A stretch of DNA of 64,000 nt, from assembly GCF_033115175.1 (NCBI RefSeq), contig NC_084827.1:121117701-121181700 (forward strand), given 5' to 3'. The position numbers and the translations under genes were made by a program. This stretch comes from Lepus europaeus. Its lineage: Eukaryota; Chordata; Mammalia; Lagomorpha; Leporidae. Below the pieces are notes generated by a model, which was not told the origin of the DNA, searched no databases, and saw nothing but the letters and a program-made list of their open reading frames with translations. Positions 10,766 through 21,345 of this stretch are shown piece by piece (the stretch's first letter is position 1; each line of letters begins with the position of its first letter).

Positions 10766-11161
10766 TTTTCTGTCTCTCCTGGAGTTCATTTTGGAAAATT
10801 ATAATTGCCAAATATCATGAATGAGATATAGTCCATATTGTTAAAACAGAGAATGTAACTTCACCCTGTTTTCAACTTTATTTTCACAGACAAATAAAGT
10901 TATCTAGAACAGGGGTACACAGGGCCTTTTGTGATTCTTTTTGATTTTTTTCTATATAAGTGACCAATTTTCCCTTTTTATTTCTCAGTCAGTGAATTTG
11001 TGTTCTCAATATTTGTGAATGGTTAAAGTTACCTAACAGTTTATGTTATGTTATTGTGTTTTATAAAATGGCATTTGATTTATGTTTTCCTAGTTTTCTG
11101 TCTCTCCTGGAGTTCATTTTGGAAAATTATAATTGCCAAATATCATGAGTGAGATATAGTC
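10766..11161. repeat. 68-bp near-identical direct repeat
   Basis: 10766-10833 and 11094-11161 match at 67 of 68 bases (A/G at one site), 328 bp apart. The right copy runs into a short tandem of GAGTGAGATATAGT (about 11147-11191). The intervening 260 bp is not duplicated. Confidence 0.9.
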
Positions 11162-11199
11162 TCACTATATATATGAGTGAGATATAGTGAGATGCTTTC

Positions 11200-12040
11200 G
11201 GCATCTCTTTGGTTCCAACCTAGTTTTCCATCATTGTTATTTCCTGTATGGTCTACAATTTTAGTTTGAATTTCATCTATCACCCAAGAGTGAAGACAAC
11301 TCCTAATTTTCACATTTACAGGGTATAGTGGCAGAGGCTTTGTGTAATCTGTTCCTGTTTTTAATTTCTACTCTATCCTCATTGTGACCAGAGTTCTCAA
11401 CCCACTTCCTTCCTGGAATTTATTGCTTTTGTCAGTATCACTTAATAAATGGTTACATTTTACAAATTTCCCATGGGCATTGATAGACGTACTCTCTATT
11501 TTAATAATTGTATTTGTGATATTATTGAGATACGTGGTCATTTTGCTTATTTTTTGTCTTCTTGATCTGTTATTGCCTCCAGTGATTGGTCTCCTACCAC
11601 TCATGCATTTCTGTTTGTTATTGCATCAACAGCTATTCTTGGTTTATGAATGCTAATGCCATTGTATTTGATACATAGATATAAATTATTCATGTTTTCC
11701 TCACGAATGGTACCCTTGAACATTATAAAAATCTCTTCTGTTTTCATTTAATAGTTTTTGGCCTGAATCCAGCCAGGTCTGGTAGTGAAATCATGATCAT
11801 TGCTTTCTTTGGTTTCATTTGCCTAAGCTACTTTGGCCTACTCTTTTAGCTTCAATCTGAGAGAATTACTTTGGTTCAGATGTATCTCTTGAAGTCACCA
11901 CTTTATAATACTTTATAATTTTGTTTTGCCTTGCATTGCAGCCTAAATATATTCCTCTTTTAATAGTTTAGTCCATTTATATTAATAAATTTGACAGATA
12001 TCTCTGGTCTCATTTTTTTATATTATCTTTGTAATCATTT
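11200..12040 (-). mobile_element. Old L1/HAL1-like fragment, antisense
   Basis: Diverged antisense ORF2-like text, including AATAGTTTAGTCCATTTATATT and TTTATGAATGCTAATGCCATTG, in the order expected for the L1 ORF2 middle region read backwards. It precedes the separate 12765-14450 fragment in the wrong order for a single element, so I treat it as independent. Edges are approximate. Confidence 0.55.
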
Positions 12041-12764
12041 CATTTTTTTGAAAAAATGTCACTAGGAGGCAGTTTTCTTTGATTTTTCTTCTTTGTGTTT
12101 TTCCTTGGTTAACTAGCAAAGCTTGTATTGTTTTGGTTATTGTCTTTGCAATTACAACTTTATACAATGTTCCTATCTCCTATTTTTCTGACATTTCTGT
12201 CTTCGTATCAGAAGTACTGATGAATTCAATATTTTCTTTTTCACTCTACTTCTTCCCTACCATGCAGTTTTACATACACTTGACCATTGGCTCCCAGGTA
12301 TTAAAGACAAGGAAATCAGCATTCTTAAAGTGCCAATTACTTTCTATCCCCTTTCTTTTTGCAACTCTAGTCAATTTTTAATTTGTACTTTGTCAAGCGT
12401 GTGAGATTTACCTTCTGGTTTGTTACCCCATATTATTTAACTCTTAGATAAATATACTCACTGCCTCTTCCTAACCCTCTGTAGTGATTTCTTAGGTTAA
12501 ACTTTGTGGTTGGCCTCTCTCTTGTCATTGGGGAGAATTATCAAGTAGGACTCAGGAGAACAATGTGCATGCTCAAAACATCACTTTGTGTTTTTACAAC
12601 TGAGTAAAAATTAAATGACATCGTAGATCAGATTTTTTTTTCCTTTGAAGACTTTTCAGCATTGAATATTACTGTGGAGATGTCTGAAGCTAGCTTTATT
12701 TATTGGAGGGATAAATTATCTTTCTTAATGTTTCTTTTTATCTTTGAAGTTCAACTTTATTTTT
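12041..12764. other. AT-rich sequence, probably L1-derived
   Basis: No gene. It is diverged sequence between two L1 fragments and may be part of either; the 100-residue frame at 12079-12381 is likely L1-antisense. Confidence 0.4.
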
Positions 12765-14450
12765 TTCTACAGCTTTATTGAGGTATACTTGACAGATAAA
12801 AATTGTATGTAATTAAAGCATACAACTTGGTGATTTGAAAAAAGTATGTGCATTGTAAGATAATCACCATAATCAAGCAGCTGATCAACATATCTATTAC
12901 CTCATGCGGTTACCATTTTCTTTACTTTTCTTCTTTCTTTCTTCTGTGCTGAGAACACTGTAGATCTACACTCTTTACAAATCTCAAGTATACAATATTG
13001 TTAACTAGCTTCACTTTGTTGTACATTAGAGCACCACAATTTATTGCAAAACTGGAACTCTCTACCTCTTGACCAACATCTTCCCCTGGCAACCACCATT
13101 CTACTCTGTGTATCTATGCGTTTGACTTATTTCATATAGATTAATGTTTGTCAGATTCATCAATGTTGTCACAAATGGCAAGAGTTACTACTTTTTAAGG
13201 GATAAATAATCTTCCATTATTTATGTGTAAGCAAATTTCTCTCTTGTTCATTTTATCGCGTTTTATATATATATATATATACACACATGTATACACACAC
13301 ACATCACATTGTCTTTATTCATTAACCTGTCAACAAACCTTTAGGTTGTTTTTTATATCTTGTGAATATCCTGAAATGACTTATGAATACAGTTATATCT
13401 TTATGATTTTGATTTTACTTCCTTTGGGTGCATAATAAGAAATGAGATTTCTGGACCATAAAGTGTTTCTATTTTTACTTTTTTGAGGAATCCCTATTCT
13501 GTTTTCTATGATGGCTGTGCCAGCTGACATTCCCAGCAACAATGTATAACAGTTCTCTTTTCTCCACATCTTTTGCAACACTTTGTCATACTTTTTGTTC
13601 CTCTTTTTTGTATAATAACCACTCTAACATGTATGAGGTGATAATTTGTTGTTGTTCTGATTTGTTCTTCCTCCATCATTAGTGAGGTTGAACACTTTTC
13701 ATATATTTGTTGGCCATTTGTATGTCTTCTTTCAAGAAATGTCTACTCAGGTCTTTTGCCCATTTTTCAGTTAGGCTATTTTGTTTTGTGTTTGGTATTG
13801 TGTGAGTTCCTTGAATATTTTGGTTGTTAACACCTGATCAGAATATCTGACTTGCAAATATTTTCTCCCAGTCCATAGATTTCATTTTCACTTTGTTGAT
13901 TGTTTCCTTTGCTGTACAAATGATTTTTAACATGATGAAATTCCACTTGCAAATTTTTATTTTTGCTGTCTTTTGGTATCATAGCAAAAAATCATTGCTC
14001 GGACCTGTGTTAAGAAGTTTTGCCTATTTTTGTTTAATAATGTTATGGTTTCTTACAGTCTTACATTTAAATCTTTAATCCATTATGATTTGAATATTGT
14101 GTATTGTGTGAGATAATGGTCCAATTTCTTAAGCATGTGGATTCCTAGTTTTCCCAACACCATTTATTGAAGAGACTATTGTCTTGCCATTGTGTATTCC
14201 TGGATTCTTGCCCCCTAGATGTGTAAATTTACTCCTGCGTTATCTGTTTTGTTGGTAGGTACCTGTTTTTACACTGTAGTGTACTGCCTGATTACTATAG
14301 CTTTGTATTCTATTTTAAAATCAGCCAATAGGGTACCTTCATATTGTTCTTGCTCAAGATTACTTTGGCTATTTAGAGTTTTTGTGGTTCCATCTGAGTT
14401 TAAAGATTATTTTTTTCTATTGCTATAAAGAACACCTTTGGGATTTTGGT
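12765..14450 (-). mobile_element. Old L1 (L1M-type) 3' half, antisense
   Basis: It starts with the antisense 3' UTR (AGCTTTATTGAGGTATACTTGACAG) and continues through the antisense ORF2 C-terminal part (TTTTGCCCATTTTTCAG, ATTTTCTCCCAGTCCATAG, CACCATTTATTGAAGAGACT). Many stops and indels are present. A (TA)n(CA)n microsatellite sits inside at 13264-13310. The segment 13440-14140 is paralogous to 35836-36515. Confidence 0.85.
13264..13310. repeat. (TA)n(CA)n microsatellite
   Basis: Alternating TA run followed by interrupted CA run inside the L1 fragment. Confidence 0.9.
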
Positions 14451-14829
14451 AGAGATTGATTGAATATGTGGATCACTGGATACGTGAGACTGGTGTGAAG
14501 GAGCAGGTAGAGAGTTTGAAGACAGAGCTTAGATGTGGGGGCTGGATTTTCTCCAGGATGAGCATGAATCTCTGGCTGGGTCACGGCTGGGAGTGGGTAA
14601 AGAGGCTTAGGACGAAGCTGGAGCTAGGGCTGTATCCTCTTCAGCTGCTATGTCATCTGATCAGAAGTACAAGGAATTTGAAAATTTTGAATTCTATCTA
14701 GGTCATTGCACAGATGTAGTTTTCAAGATGGCAGAATAGAACATATTGTGTTGAAAATTTTGTTTGGTTGATTTAGCTCATTTATGAGTTCCTAATAGAC
14801 TGTGTAATTTACCCATCTATTAGGTTTAT
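14451..14829. other. Non-coding DNA, no repeat recognised
   Basis: The 81-codon frame at 14456-14701 has no family resemblance that I can see and is probably chance. Confidence 0.4.
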
Positions 14830-14975
14830 GGTTTATTATCTGCTTCCCCTACTAGAATATAACTTCCAGGAGGGTGAAGTCTTCATTTTGTTTACTCATA
14901 ACAATCAAAGAACCCAGAACAATACCTAACCCATAGCAGGCTCAAAGTATTACTAAATTAAATGAATGAAACCAG
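14830..14975 (+). mobile_element. L2 (LINE2) 3' end fragment
   Basis: It has the L2 3' terminus pattern: CTAGAATATAACTTCCAGGAGGG, then AACCCAGAACAATACCTAACCC, ending in a TTAAATGAATGAA-type tail. Confidence 0.65.
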
Positions 14976-15835
14976 CACCTAACTCCTACTAACTCCATAA
15001 TAGGTTAACTTGTTCCAATAAACTCAACAAAATCCCAGCTATTCTTTTAGGCACTCTGATAAGCACTCTGAATGAAAGGTTCCCTCTGAAGTGTATACTG
15101 ACGTTTCCTCTGGGCTGGATCATCTGGGCAGATCATGAGAACGTGGGATGAAGCATACAGGGCTCAATGGAGCTTAGGACCTGGAGGTTACACTTCTGAG
15201 TTTGCTGATGCTTACCCAGTTCTTGATGGCACTATTCATATAAGGAAAGTGTCAGCAGTACTCATGTATGTGATTTTTTTGTATATGATTTTTTAAAGAA
15301 GCATTATATCAACTGGGAAAGAAATATATGCACACTTTCAAACTTCACACCAAATCTGACAAACAGGCTGCAGGTGAGGGATATCAAGGCCCCTTATCTT
15401 TAGAAGCACTAAGGAATATTGTCCTGCATGAAATCATTGGTTCAAAGGTGTGGCTCCTGACTTTCTCACTGTGTTAATTCAGTATTTTTAAAATGATACA
15501 TCTTAATGAAAACAACTATAAAGGGTAAATTACAGCAGGCATGTTCATCTTTAATGCTCTGTAGCTTGGGGAAGGTACTGGTCAGAATTTTCCAACTGAG
15601 GATTGATTTCTTTTTTTCAATTCAAAGAACCAAAACAAAGTCTCAACAAAGGTAAATTAAGCTATTGTTCATCTTGATTCACCAAAGTAGGTTAATTTAG
15701 TAATAATAGAAATATTTCCAAAGCTGAACCTACTCAATGAACAAAAACAAAGCGAAACTTTTGCTGGTTGTGTAAGACATAGCTCAAGTACTGCCTCAGG
15801 GTCCCTTAGCTTCACATTTCTCCAGGTCTCTGAGC
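14976..15835. other. Unique non-coding DNA
   Basis: No gene, RNA or confident repeat is visible. Confidence 0.5.
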
Positions 15836-16720
15836 TATTACTCCTGCCTCAACTGCTCCCAGGTGAGCACCCCCATGCAAGCCTCCTGCAACAGATGAAT
15901 CAGAAGCTTGAGCTCTAGAAGACAAGATTTTATCAAGGAAGCCAAACTACCGTGAGTGGGTTGAATAAGGAATTTATTATAGGAACAGGTCTTCACGGCT
16001 GTTGGAGGTGGAAGTGGAGAAGTGTTTGAAAAACAGTATTTAAATGATCGGGGACCAGACTTGATCAGGCTGGCAGGGAAATCTGGAGGCAAAGCAGAGC
16101 CAGCTGCAGTAAGGACCACACAGAAGAAGAGAAGCACTCTGCACAAGGTGGTGGCACTTTGTGACCACGGCCTCTGTGAGTCTCTGAAGAATGTTTAGCT
16201 GGCCTGTGATCACAGTTCTTCAGCAGAGGACAACACAGAAGAGAGAAGCGTGTGAACAGATAGGAACCGTTCCTCTTGCAACTGTCTTCCTGGGTGGAAA
16301 TGGCGTTTGTCACTCACCACTTCTAACCAATGATGACTTTCGGAATGGAATGGCTACTGCTTCACTTTCGCCTCCCAAGTTTTGTTCATCTGAACAAATA
16401 CAGATCTGTAAGCAAAGAGGAAAGTGGGTTGGAGGAAATGCAGTTTGCAGCATAACCAAGGTGCCTGGGCTGCAGAGCCTGGAACTTGTCAGGTGACTCA
16501 ACCTGGAAGCTGGGAGAACTACCTACCACTGAGATAAATTTTGACCAATGGGAGATAGCTTGCAGGCAAACTTTCTCTTTGCTCTTCCCTTTGAAGAACT
16601 ATTCACAGACACAGTTTTCTGTAGAACCCGTTCACAGGTGCTTTACATGGCCACTCCACTGGTTGTTATCTTTTGCATTGGTGAAGCACATGCTAGGCTG
16701 GTGAAATATCACTCTTCCCC
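15836..16720 (-). other. Possible ancient LTR-like repeat, unassigned
   Basis: Moderately GC-rich sequence with several short frames on both strands and an antisense AATAAA-type signal (complement of GAATTTATTATAGG near 15969-15983). The texture is that of an old LTR but I cannot name the family. The frames at 16065-16313 and 16191-16496 have no recognisable domain. Confidence 0.3.
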
Positions 16721-17880
16721 ATCTCATTTCACTTTTTTCTCACTCTTGATGCCTTGGGATTGCATCTTGCAATGAAACAGTAGCACCTCATCTTTCCTAA
16801 GAAAATACCCACTTAAAGAATCACAATGAATATCAGGTGTGAATTGTATGAGTGGTCAGTGGAGACTGATTTCCTGTGAGGCTCAGGTCATTTGCATGGG
16901 ATGGGATTCTAACATTAATAGTGCCTTGCATTTTAAGAACATCATCATCTCTCTTGGCTGGAAAAGTCCATGAACAAGTATTTCTCTGAGACAGATAGAA
17001 AAGATGGATCAGGGGAGCAGAGATTCTTTTAGCCAACATCTGACTTGTGAAGTAAACCCTCAGCAAGAATACACACTCCATCAACACTTTGCTCTCTGGC
17101 ACTTTTCTGAGTACTAACCCTGCCGTAGCTCAATAAAGCAGTGCAAAGCCTGTTATTCATTCTTACACATCTATGTCAGTCTGCGTTTTCAAAACATTGT
17201 GAGGCACAGAGTGGAGAAACTGCCTGGATTGAGCCCCGAGCAGCCAGCTCTCTCTAACCCATCCATTTCCCCAGACGCACAGGTGTCGTGCCATTACAAC
17301 TCATGTGGCCATTAATCAATGAGACAGCGACGGTCCTTCCCCCTCCACAACATTTACAACCTATTTTTTAAAAAAGAATAAAACACAGATACTGTGGAAT
17401 ACAGCGCAAAGCATGCAAGCATTCTTCAGACAAACATGATAGATAGGTTGTGGTAGTCCCCCACCCCCATCCCCCGTAGTTAAGAGCTTGTCTTCACAGG
17501 GAAGGAACTGGGGTGAAATCGCCACGTGGCACAGCATGCAACGTCTATTACTTAATATGAGACGAAGAAGCTGCATATGGGAAAGAGTGCACATAGTTGG
17601 CCCCATTTCATAGCAAATAAGGATTTTATCAGCACGAAGAACAAGGGAATGCCATCTCAGCTCCCGCGGTGGGCGCCCTTTTTTGAAGACACTTCTCCCC
17701 TCCCTCAACCCATCCAGACCCCCAGAGCCCACCAGGCACCCCAGGCACCTTTCTGCAGTAGTTCTGTATTCTCTGGATTTCCCACCCTAAAAGAGGGTCT
17801 TGAAATGCTGGCATTTCCTCAGGCACCTGCTTACGGAAGAAACGTGCGTGCAAATATTTCAACTGCCCCTGGCCCTCCCA
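16721..17880. other. Unique DNA upstream of the CpG island
   Basis: No repeat recognised. GC content rises after about 17600. The 204-codon minus-strand frame at 17629-18243 runs into the island; its composition is that of GC-rich chance frames and I do not support it as a gene. Confidence 0.45.
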
Positions 17881-17918
17881 GCAAATGTGCCTTTGTGTGG
17901 CACACAGGCCACGGCCGG

Positions 17919-17929
17919 TTGACGTGCGC
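17919..17929 (+). promoter_or_regulatory. CRE-like / HRE-like TTGACGTGCGC motif
   Basis: TGACGTG core with overlapping ACGTGC at the upstream edge of the island. A single short motif, so weak evidence. Confidence 0.3.
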
Positions 17930-18113
17930 AAGGGTTGCAGGCGTGGGCAGGCGGTCGCGAGCTGAGGCTGGCGGGGCTCAGCTTTGCCCGGGGATCGAAG
18001 CAACCCTCCCTTCTTTCCCAGAAGCCGAGTGTGTCTGTCTGTGAGCCCGGGAAGTTCTCGCTGCAGGTGGCGGCCAGGGACCGGGGGCAGGCACACGCAA
18101 GTCGTGAGTGCTG

Positions 18114-18123
18114 AGCCAATCAC
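18114..18123 (+). promoter_or_regulatory. CCAAT box (NF-Y type)
   Basis: AGCCAATCAC matches the NF-Y consensus including flanking purines and the downstream CA. It lies about 430-470 bp upstream of the paired GC boxes. Confidence 0.5.
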
Positions 18124-18544
18124 GGCCTCAGAAGGGCGCCCGGGGACTAGGGCTAGGCAGCGCCAGGGGCAGGCCGCCAGGCTGCCGCTGCCTTCGGAAT
18201 CCGCTCTCCCCGGGACCCGAGCGCCGGCGTCACCCGCGGCCACTCCTTCGGAGCCCTCCTCCGCCGGACCGGGTAGGCGGGGGCGCCTCTACAGCTCAGG
18301 CCTGCAGCTGCCAAGTCAGGTCCCCACGCCGGGTGATCCCCAGACACGAGGGGGCTCTCCGGAGGCCGGGCCTGGGGATAGCCCAGGAAGGAGGCGGAGG
18401 GTGGGGGGAACCTTGCGCAGCGAGGGAGCTGTGCACCCAGAGCCCCGCTCGCCCCTCGAGCCGAGAGAGGCGCTCGGCGGACCGGTGTCCCCAGGAGCAC
18501 CCGCCACCCGCCGAGCCGTCTGGCCTGGCCGGTGAGCGGGAGCC

Positions 18545-18589
18545 GGGGGCGGGGAGCCCGGAGCGCCGCCCCGCCAGCGCGCCCCGCCC
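18545..18589 (+). promoter_or_regulatory. Paired GC boxes (Sp/KLF sites)
   Basis: GGGGGCGGGG at 18545-18554 and its inverse CCCCGCCC at 18582-18589. With no TATA box, a start site within about 50-100 bp downstream is plausible, placing the first exon just before the donor at 18769. Confidence 0.5.
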
Positions 18590-18599
18590 GTGGGAGAGG

Positions 18600-18768
18600 A
18601 GGGGCTGCGGCGCGCGGACCACTGGAGGCGCAGCGCCGCCGCCGCTGTCGGTGCCGGAGACCGCGGCTCGGAGCAGCGGCGCCGGTGCCTCCGCTCGGTC
18701 CCGCGGCCAGCCCGCGCCGTCGCCCGCCGCCCGCCACAGGAGCCGCGGCGCTGCTGCTCGCCCTCCCG
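18600..18768 (+). other. Candidate untranslated first exon
   Basis: A GC-rich segment ends at CCCTCCCG|GTAGGT, a near-consensus 5' splice site (GT at 18769-18770). No ATG-initiated frame reaching the donor is evident, so it is probably 5' UTR. The transcription start is a guess from the GC boxes. An alternative donor CCG|GTGAGC has its GT at 18532-18533 and would define a shorter upstream exon. The gene is not identified. Confidence 0.4.
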
Positions 18769-19186
18769 GTAGGTGTCCTGGGCGCAGAGCGGGTTCCGGG
18801 GGCGGACACAACCGTGCCCGCACCACGGCTCGGGCATTGTGCGCGTCCGGAGGGCCGAGGACCCCAGGGACGTGCAGTGGGGCGGCCGCGGCCTCGGCCC
18901 CCGAGGTATCGCAGCCCCTGCTGGCTCCCTCGGCGGAGAGCCCCCGCCAGGCAGTGTCAACCGGTCCCCGCGTTCGGGAAAGGGGGCGTTTGCGTCCCGG
19001 TCTCCGCTCGCCGCCCGCCCTCCGCTCGCTGCCGGGGGATTCCGGCCACCTGGCACTGGCGCCTGCATCCGCCGCGCCGCCCGGCGCACCGCTTCCCCCA
19101 CCCCCCGGGCTTGCTGGGGAGTGGAGCTGGGGCAGGGACGAGGACTGATGTAATTGTCAGCGGAGAGCCGAACCCTCGCGGTGGGA

Positions 19187-19219
19187 GCGCCAGCGCCAGC
19201 GCCAGCGCCCGCGCGCGCG
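19187..19219. repeat. (CAGCGC)n / (CG)n short tandem in CpG island
   Basis: Three to four CAGCGC units run into an alternating CG stretch, a motif with Z-DNA potential. Confidence 0.75.
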
Positions 19220-19480
19220 AACGCCTACGCCGCACCTTTCAGGGAATCCGGGCGGCCGGGAGGAGCGGCCGGGGAAGTTGTGCATTGGGGTTTATTGTGC
19301 GCGTGCACTGCGGACTGCCCTGGTGGGCGCTCCTGCGGCGCTGCCCGCAGCCTCGGTCCACACCCGGCCGGGCCGAGTCCGCCTTCCATGGTGCAGATCG
19401 GAACAGGGGTTGCAATGCAGTCGAGACGTGCTTCCCCTCCGTAGAGCCGGAGCTGCCCGCAGATCGTGTCGCCGGGGATG

Positions 19481-20044
19481 CTGGGGGAGGAGGGATAGGA
19501 GACCTGGGGAGGAAGCCACAGGGAGAACTAATGACAGCAGCAGATTTTTTTTAAAAAAAAGCCTGTACAGTGTATAGACACATTTTCAAGACACCTTCTA
19601 AGCTGGTCTTGAAAGTTAGGGCCAGATACTGATGATGTGGTAATTCTGTGATAGACCCAAATGGTTGCTTAAACTGGAGACCTAAAGCTGGGGAAAGCAT
19701 TACATAATGGACATGAAGCAAATGACACGAAACTAAGTGAGTCTACTGGGTTACCAGATTATTTCTTTCTTCGGGATGCAAAGTCCTATAAAGCTTTTAT
19801 CTTTATGTGAATTTCCATTTTTAAATCATTGAGCTAGGAGTAGCAAATCGTGTGTTATGGTCAGTTCTGATTTTTCCCCAACTAATAAAATAACCTTTTT
19901 TGAATATCTTTTCTTGAATTAAAAAATTGCATGCTATTGGGTAGTTATATATCCAGAACTAATTAACAAATGTGGTCCTCAAAGGTAAAATAAAGAGGTT
20001 TCCCATCTTAATATCTTTAACTTTGCTTTTCCTCTTATTTTTAG
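19481..20044. other. Intronic (if the gene model holds) AT-rich DNA
   Basis: GC content drops abruptly after about 19500. No repeat recognised. Confidence 0.4.
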
Positions 20045-20375
20045 GCTTTTGTTTGTTTTCCTTTGGCTTTTGGAAGCGTTTCTACAGTTTTGGGTACTGC
20101 AAACTCACAGTGTTGATATTCCTACCGAATGTTACAGCATTGCAGATACAAAGACTAATAATAAACGAAGGGGAAAACCTCCCGGTAACTCTGAGCGGGA
20201 GCAGGGTTCCCAAGGTCGAAAGGAAGCTGCAGTGTAACTCAGCTCTAATCACCTCCAGAGAGTATGCACAGCCCTCATCGGGTTATAAGGAAGGCTTTGA
20301 TTGGTGGAGGATCTCTTCCAGGATTCTTTTGCAGCAAAATTCTGTATATTTTCCTCTAAAAATGAGTTTCCCAAG
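20045..20375 (+). other. Candidate second exon with possible start codon
   Basis: It is preceded by a good acceptor (CTTTGCTTTTCCTCTTATTTTTAG) and followed by CCCAAG|GTAAAA. An ATG with A at -3 lies at 20362-20364 and gives MSFP plus two bases of the next codon before the donor (phase 2). That phase matches the candidate exon at 27361-27546. Upstream of this ATG the segment would be 5' UTR. No protein family is recognised and there is no independent evidence of transcription. Confidence 0.25.
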
Positions 20376-20980
20376 GTAAAAACAAAATATTTGCAAATAA
20401 AAATTCTGTGCTCTTAGAAAGTCTAAAAATCATGATTTGGGCCCATATTTTCAGTTGTTGAGAACTCAGTGATACAGTCAGCAGACTCTCCCTTCAGGGA
20501 TGCCTCAGGTTCCAGTTGGGAAGATTTCCCAGCTGCCTGCTGGCTTCAGGAGGGTGTGCTGTTGGGTTTTTACAGGATTAGGTACTGGCTGTTAATGCTT
20601 GTTAACTTTACTCCAAGAAGGGGGAATTCTTCCGAGTTGAAGTGTTTGTGATTGGAGGTCTGTAAGACCATGAGGAATATAGCATTAGGTACAATCTCTA
20701 AGTAAATAAAAGTCTCATGTGACTTTACCCTGAAAACTGTTGGACCAGAGAGAAGATTTAAATTTTATTAAAGCGCCTTGCTTTCATTCAGTAGTCATTC
20801 AATTGAAAACCCTCTCTGTTAAAGACACTGGTCTAGGCCCCAGGGGAGATGCAAATAAGAATAAAGAGATGACCCTGACTTCAAGAGTTTGAAGTCTAGT
20901 TTGAAAAGATCAGGTATATGAATTCTCAGAGGAGGGATTATTTTTAAATGCAGGGACTAAGTTATACTTAACATTTTGTT
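20376..20980. other. Non-coding DNA with a possible L2-like fragment
   Basis: About 20795-20905 (CTAGGCCCCAGGGGAGATGCAAATAAG, then CTTCAAGAGTTTGAAGTCTAG) resembles an old L2/MIR-class repeat. Nothing else is seen. Confidence 0.4.
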
Positions 20981-20984
20981 TTAA

Positions 20985-21345
20985 TTTTGAAAGAGTCTGT
21001 TACTTCTGGGAAGTTTTTTCTTTCTTCACACTCAACATTATAACACCAGGATTCATTGACATGGTATGTAGCTGGAGTTCATTGACTTTTACTGCTATAC
21101 AGTATTCCATTGTGTTTTTCTTACAGTGCAGTAGGCCTTTCTTCTCTGGCCAGGGCCATTTGTTCTTTTCATTTTATCAGAAATTGCCAACAGTATCATT
21201 CTGGTCATTTATGTTTCTTGGGGCAAGTGTACAAGTGTTTCTCTTGAGTAAATTCTAAGGAATAGAATTATTGATGTGTAGGGTTGTTTGAATGTTCCAC
21301 TTGCTAGGCATTGTGAAATTGTATTCCAAAATGGTTGTACTAATT
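20985..21345 (-). mobile_element. Old L1 fragment, antisense
   Basis: ACTGCTATACAGTATTCCATTG and AGTAAATTCTAAGGAATAGAATTATTGATG followed by AAATTGTATTCCAAAATGG are antisense L1M 3' landmarks in correct order. Confidence 0.65.

Larger units (their letters stand above)
17900..19480 (+). promoter_or_regulatory. CpG island / probable promoter
   Basis: About 1.5 kb of very GC-rich, CpG-dense DNA, in sharp contrast with AT-rich flanks and free of SINEs. It contains an AGCCAATCAC (NF-Y type) box, GC boxes, CpG-rich repeats and two good splice donors. No TATA box is evident, as is usual for CpG-island promoters with dispersed start sites. The donors argue for + strand transcription. Long open frames on both strands here are expected from GC richness and are not evidence of protein. 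Confidence 0.88.

Noticed and set aside
17629..19554. Several long open frames on both strands across the CpG island (up to 346 codons)
   Set aside because: They overlap each other in five or more frames, are Arg/Pro/Gly/Ala-rich as expected from GC-rich DNA, lack recognised domains, and some begin at non-ATG codons.
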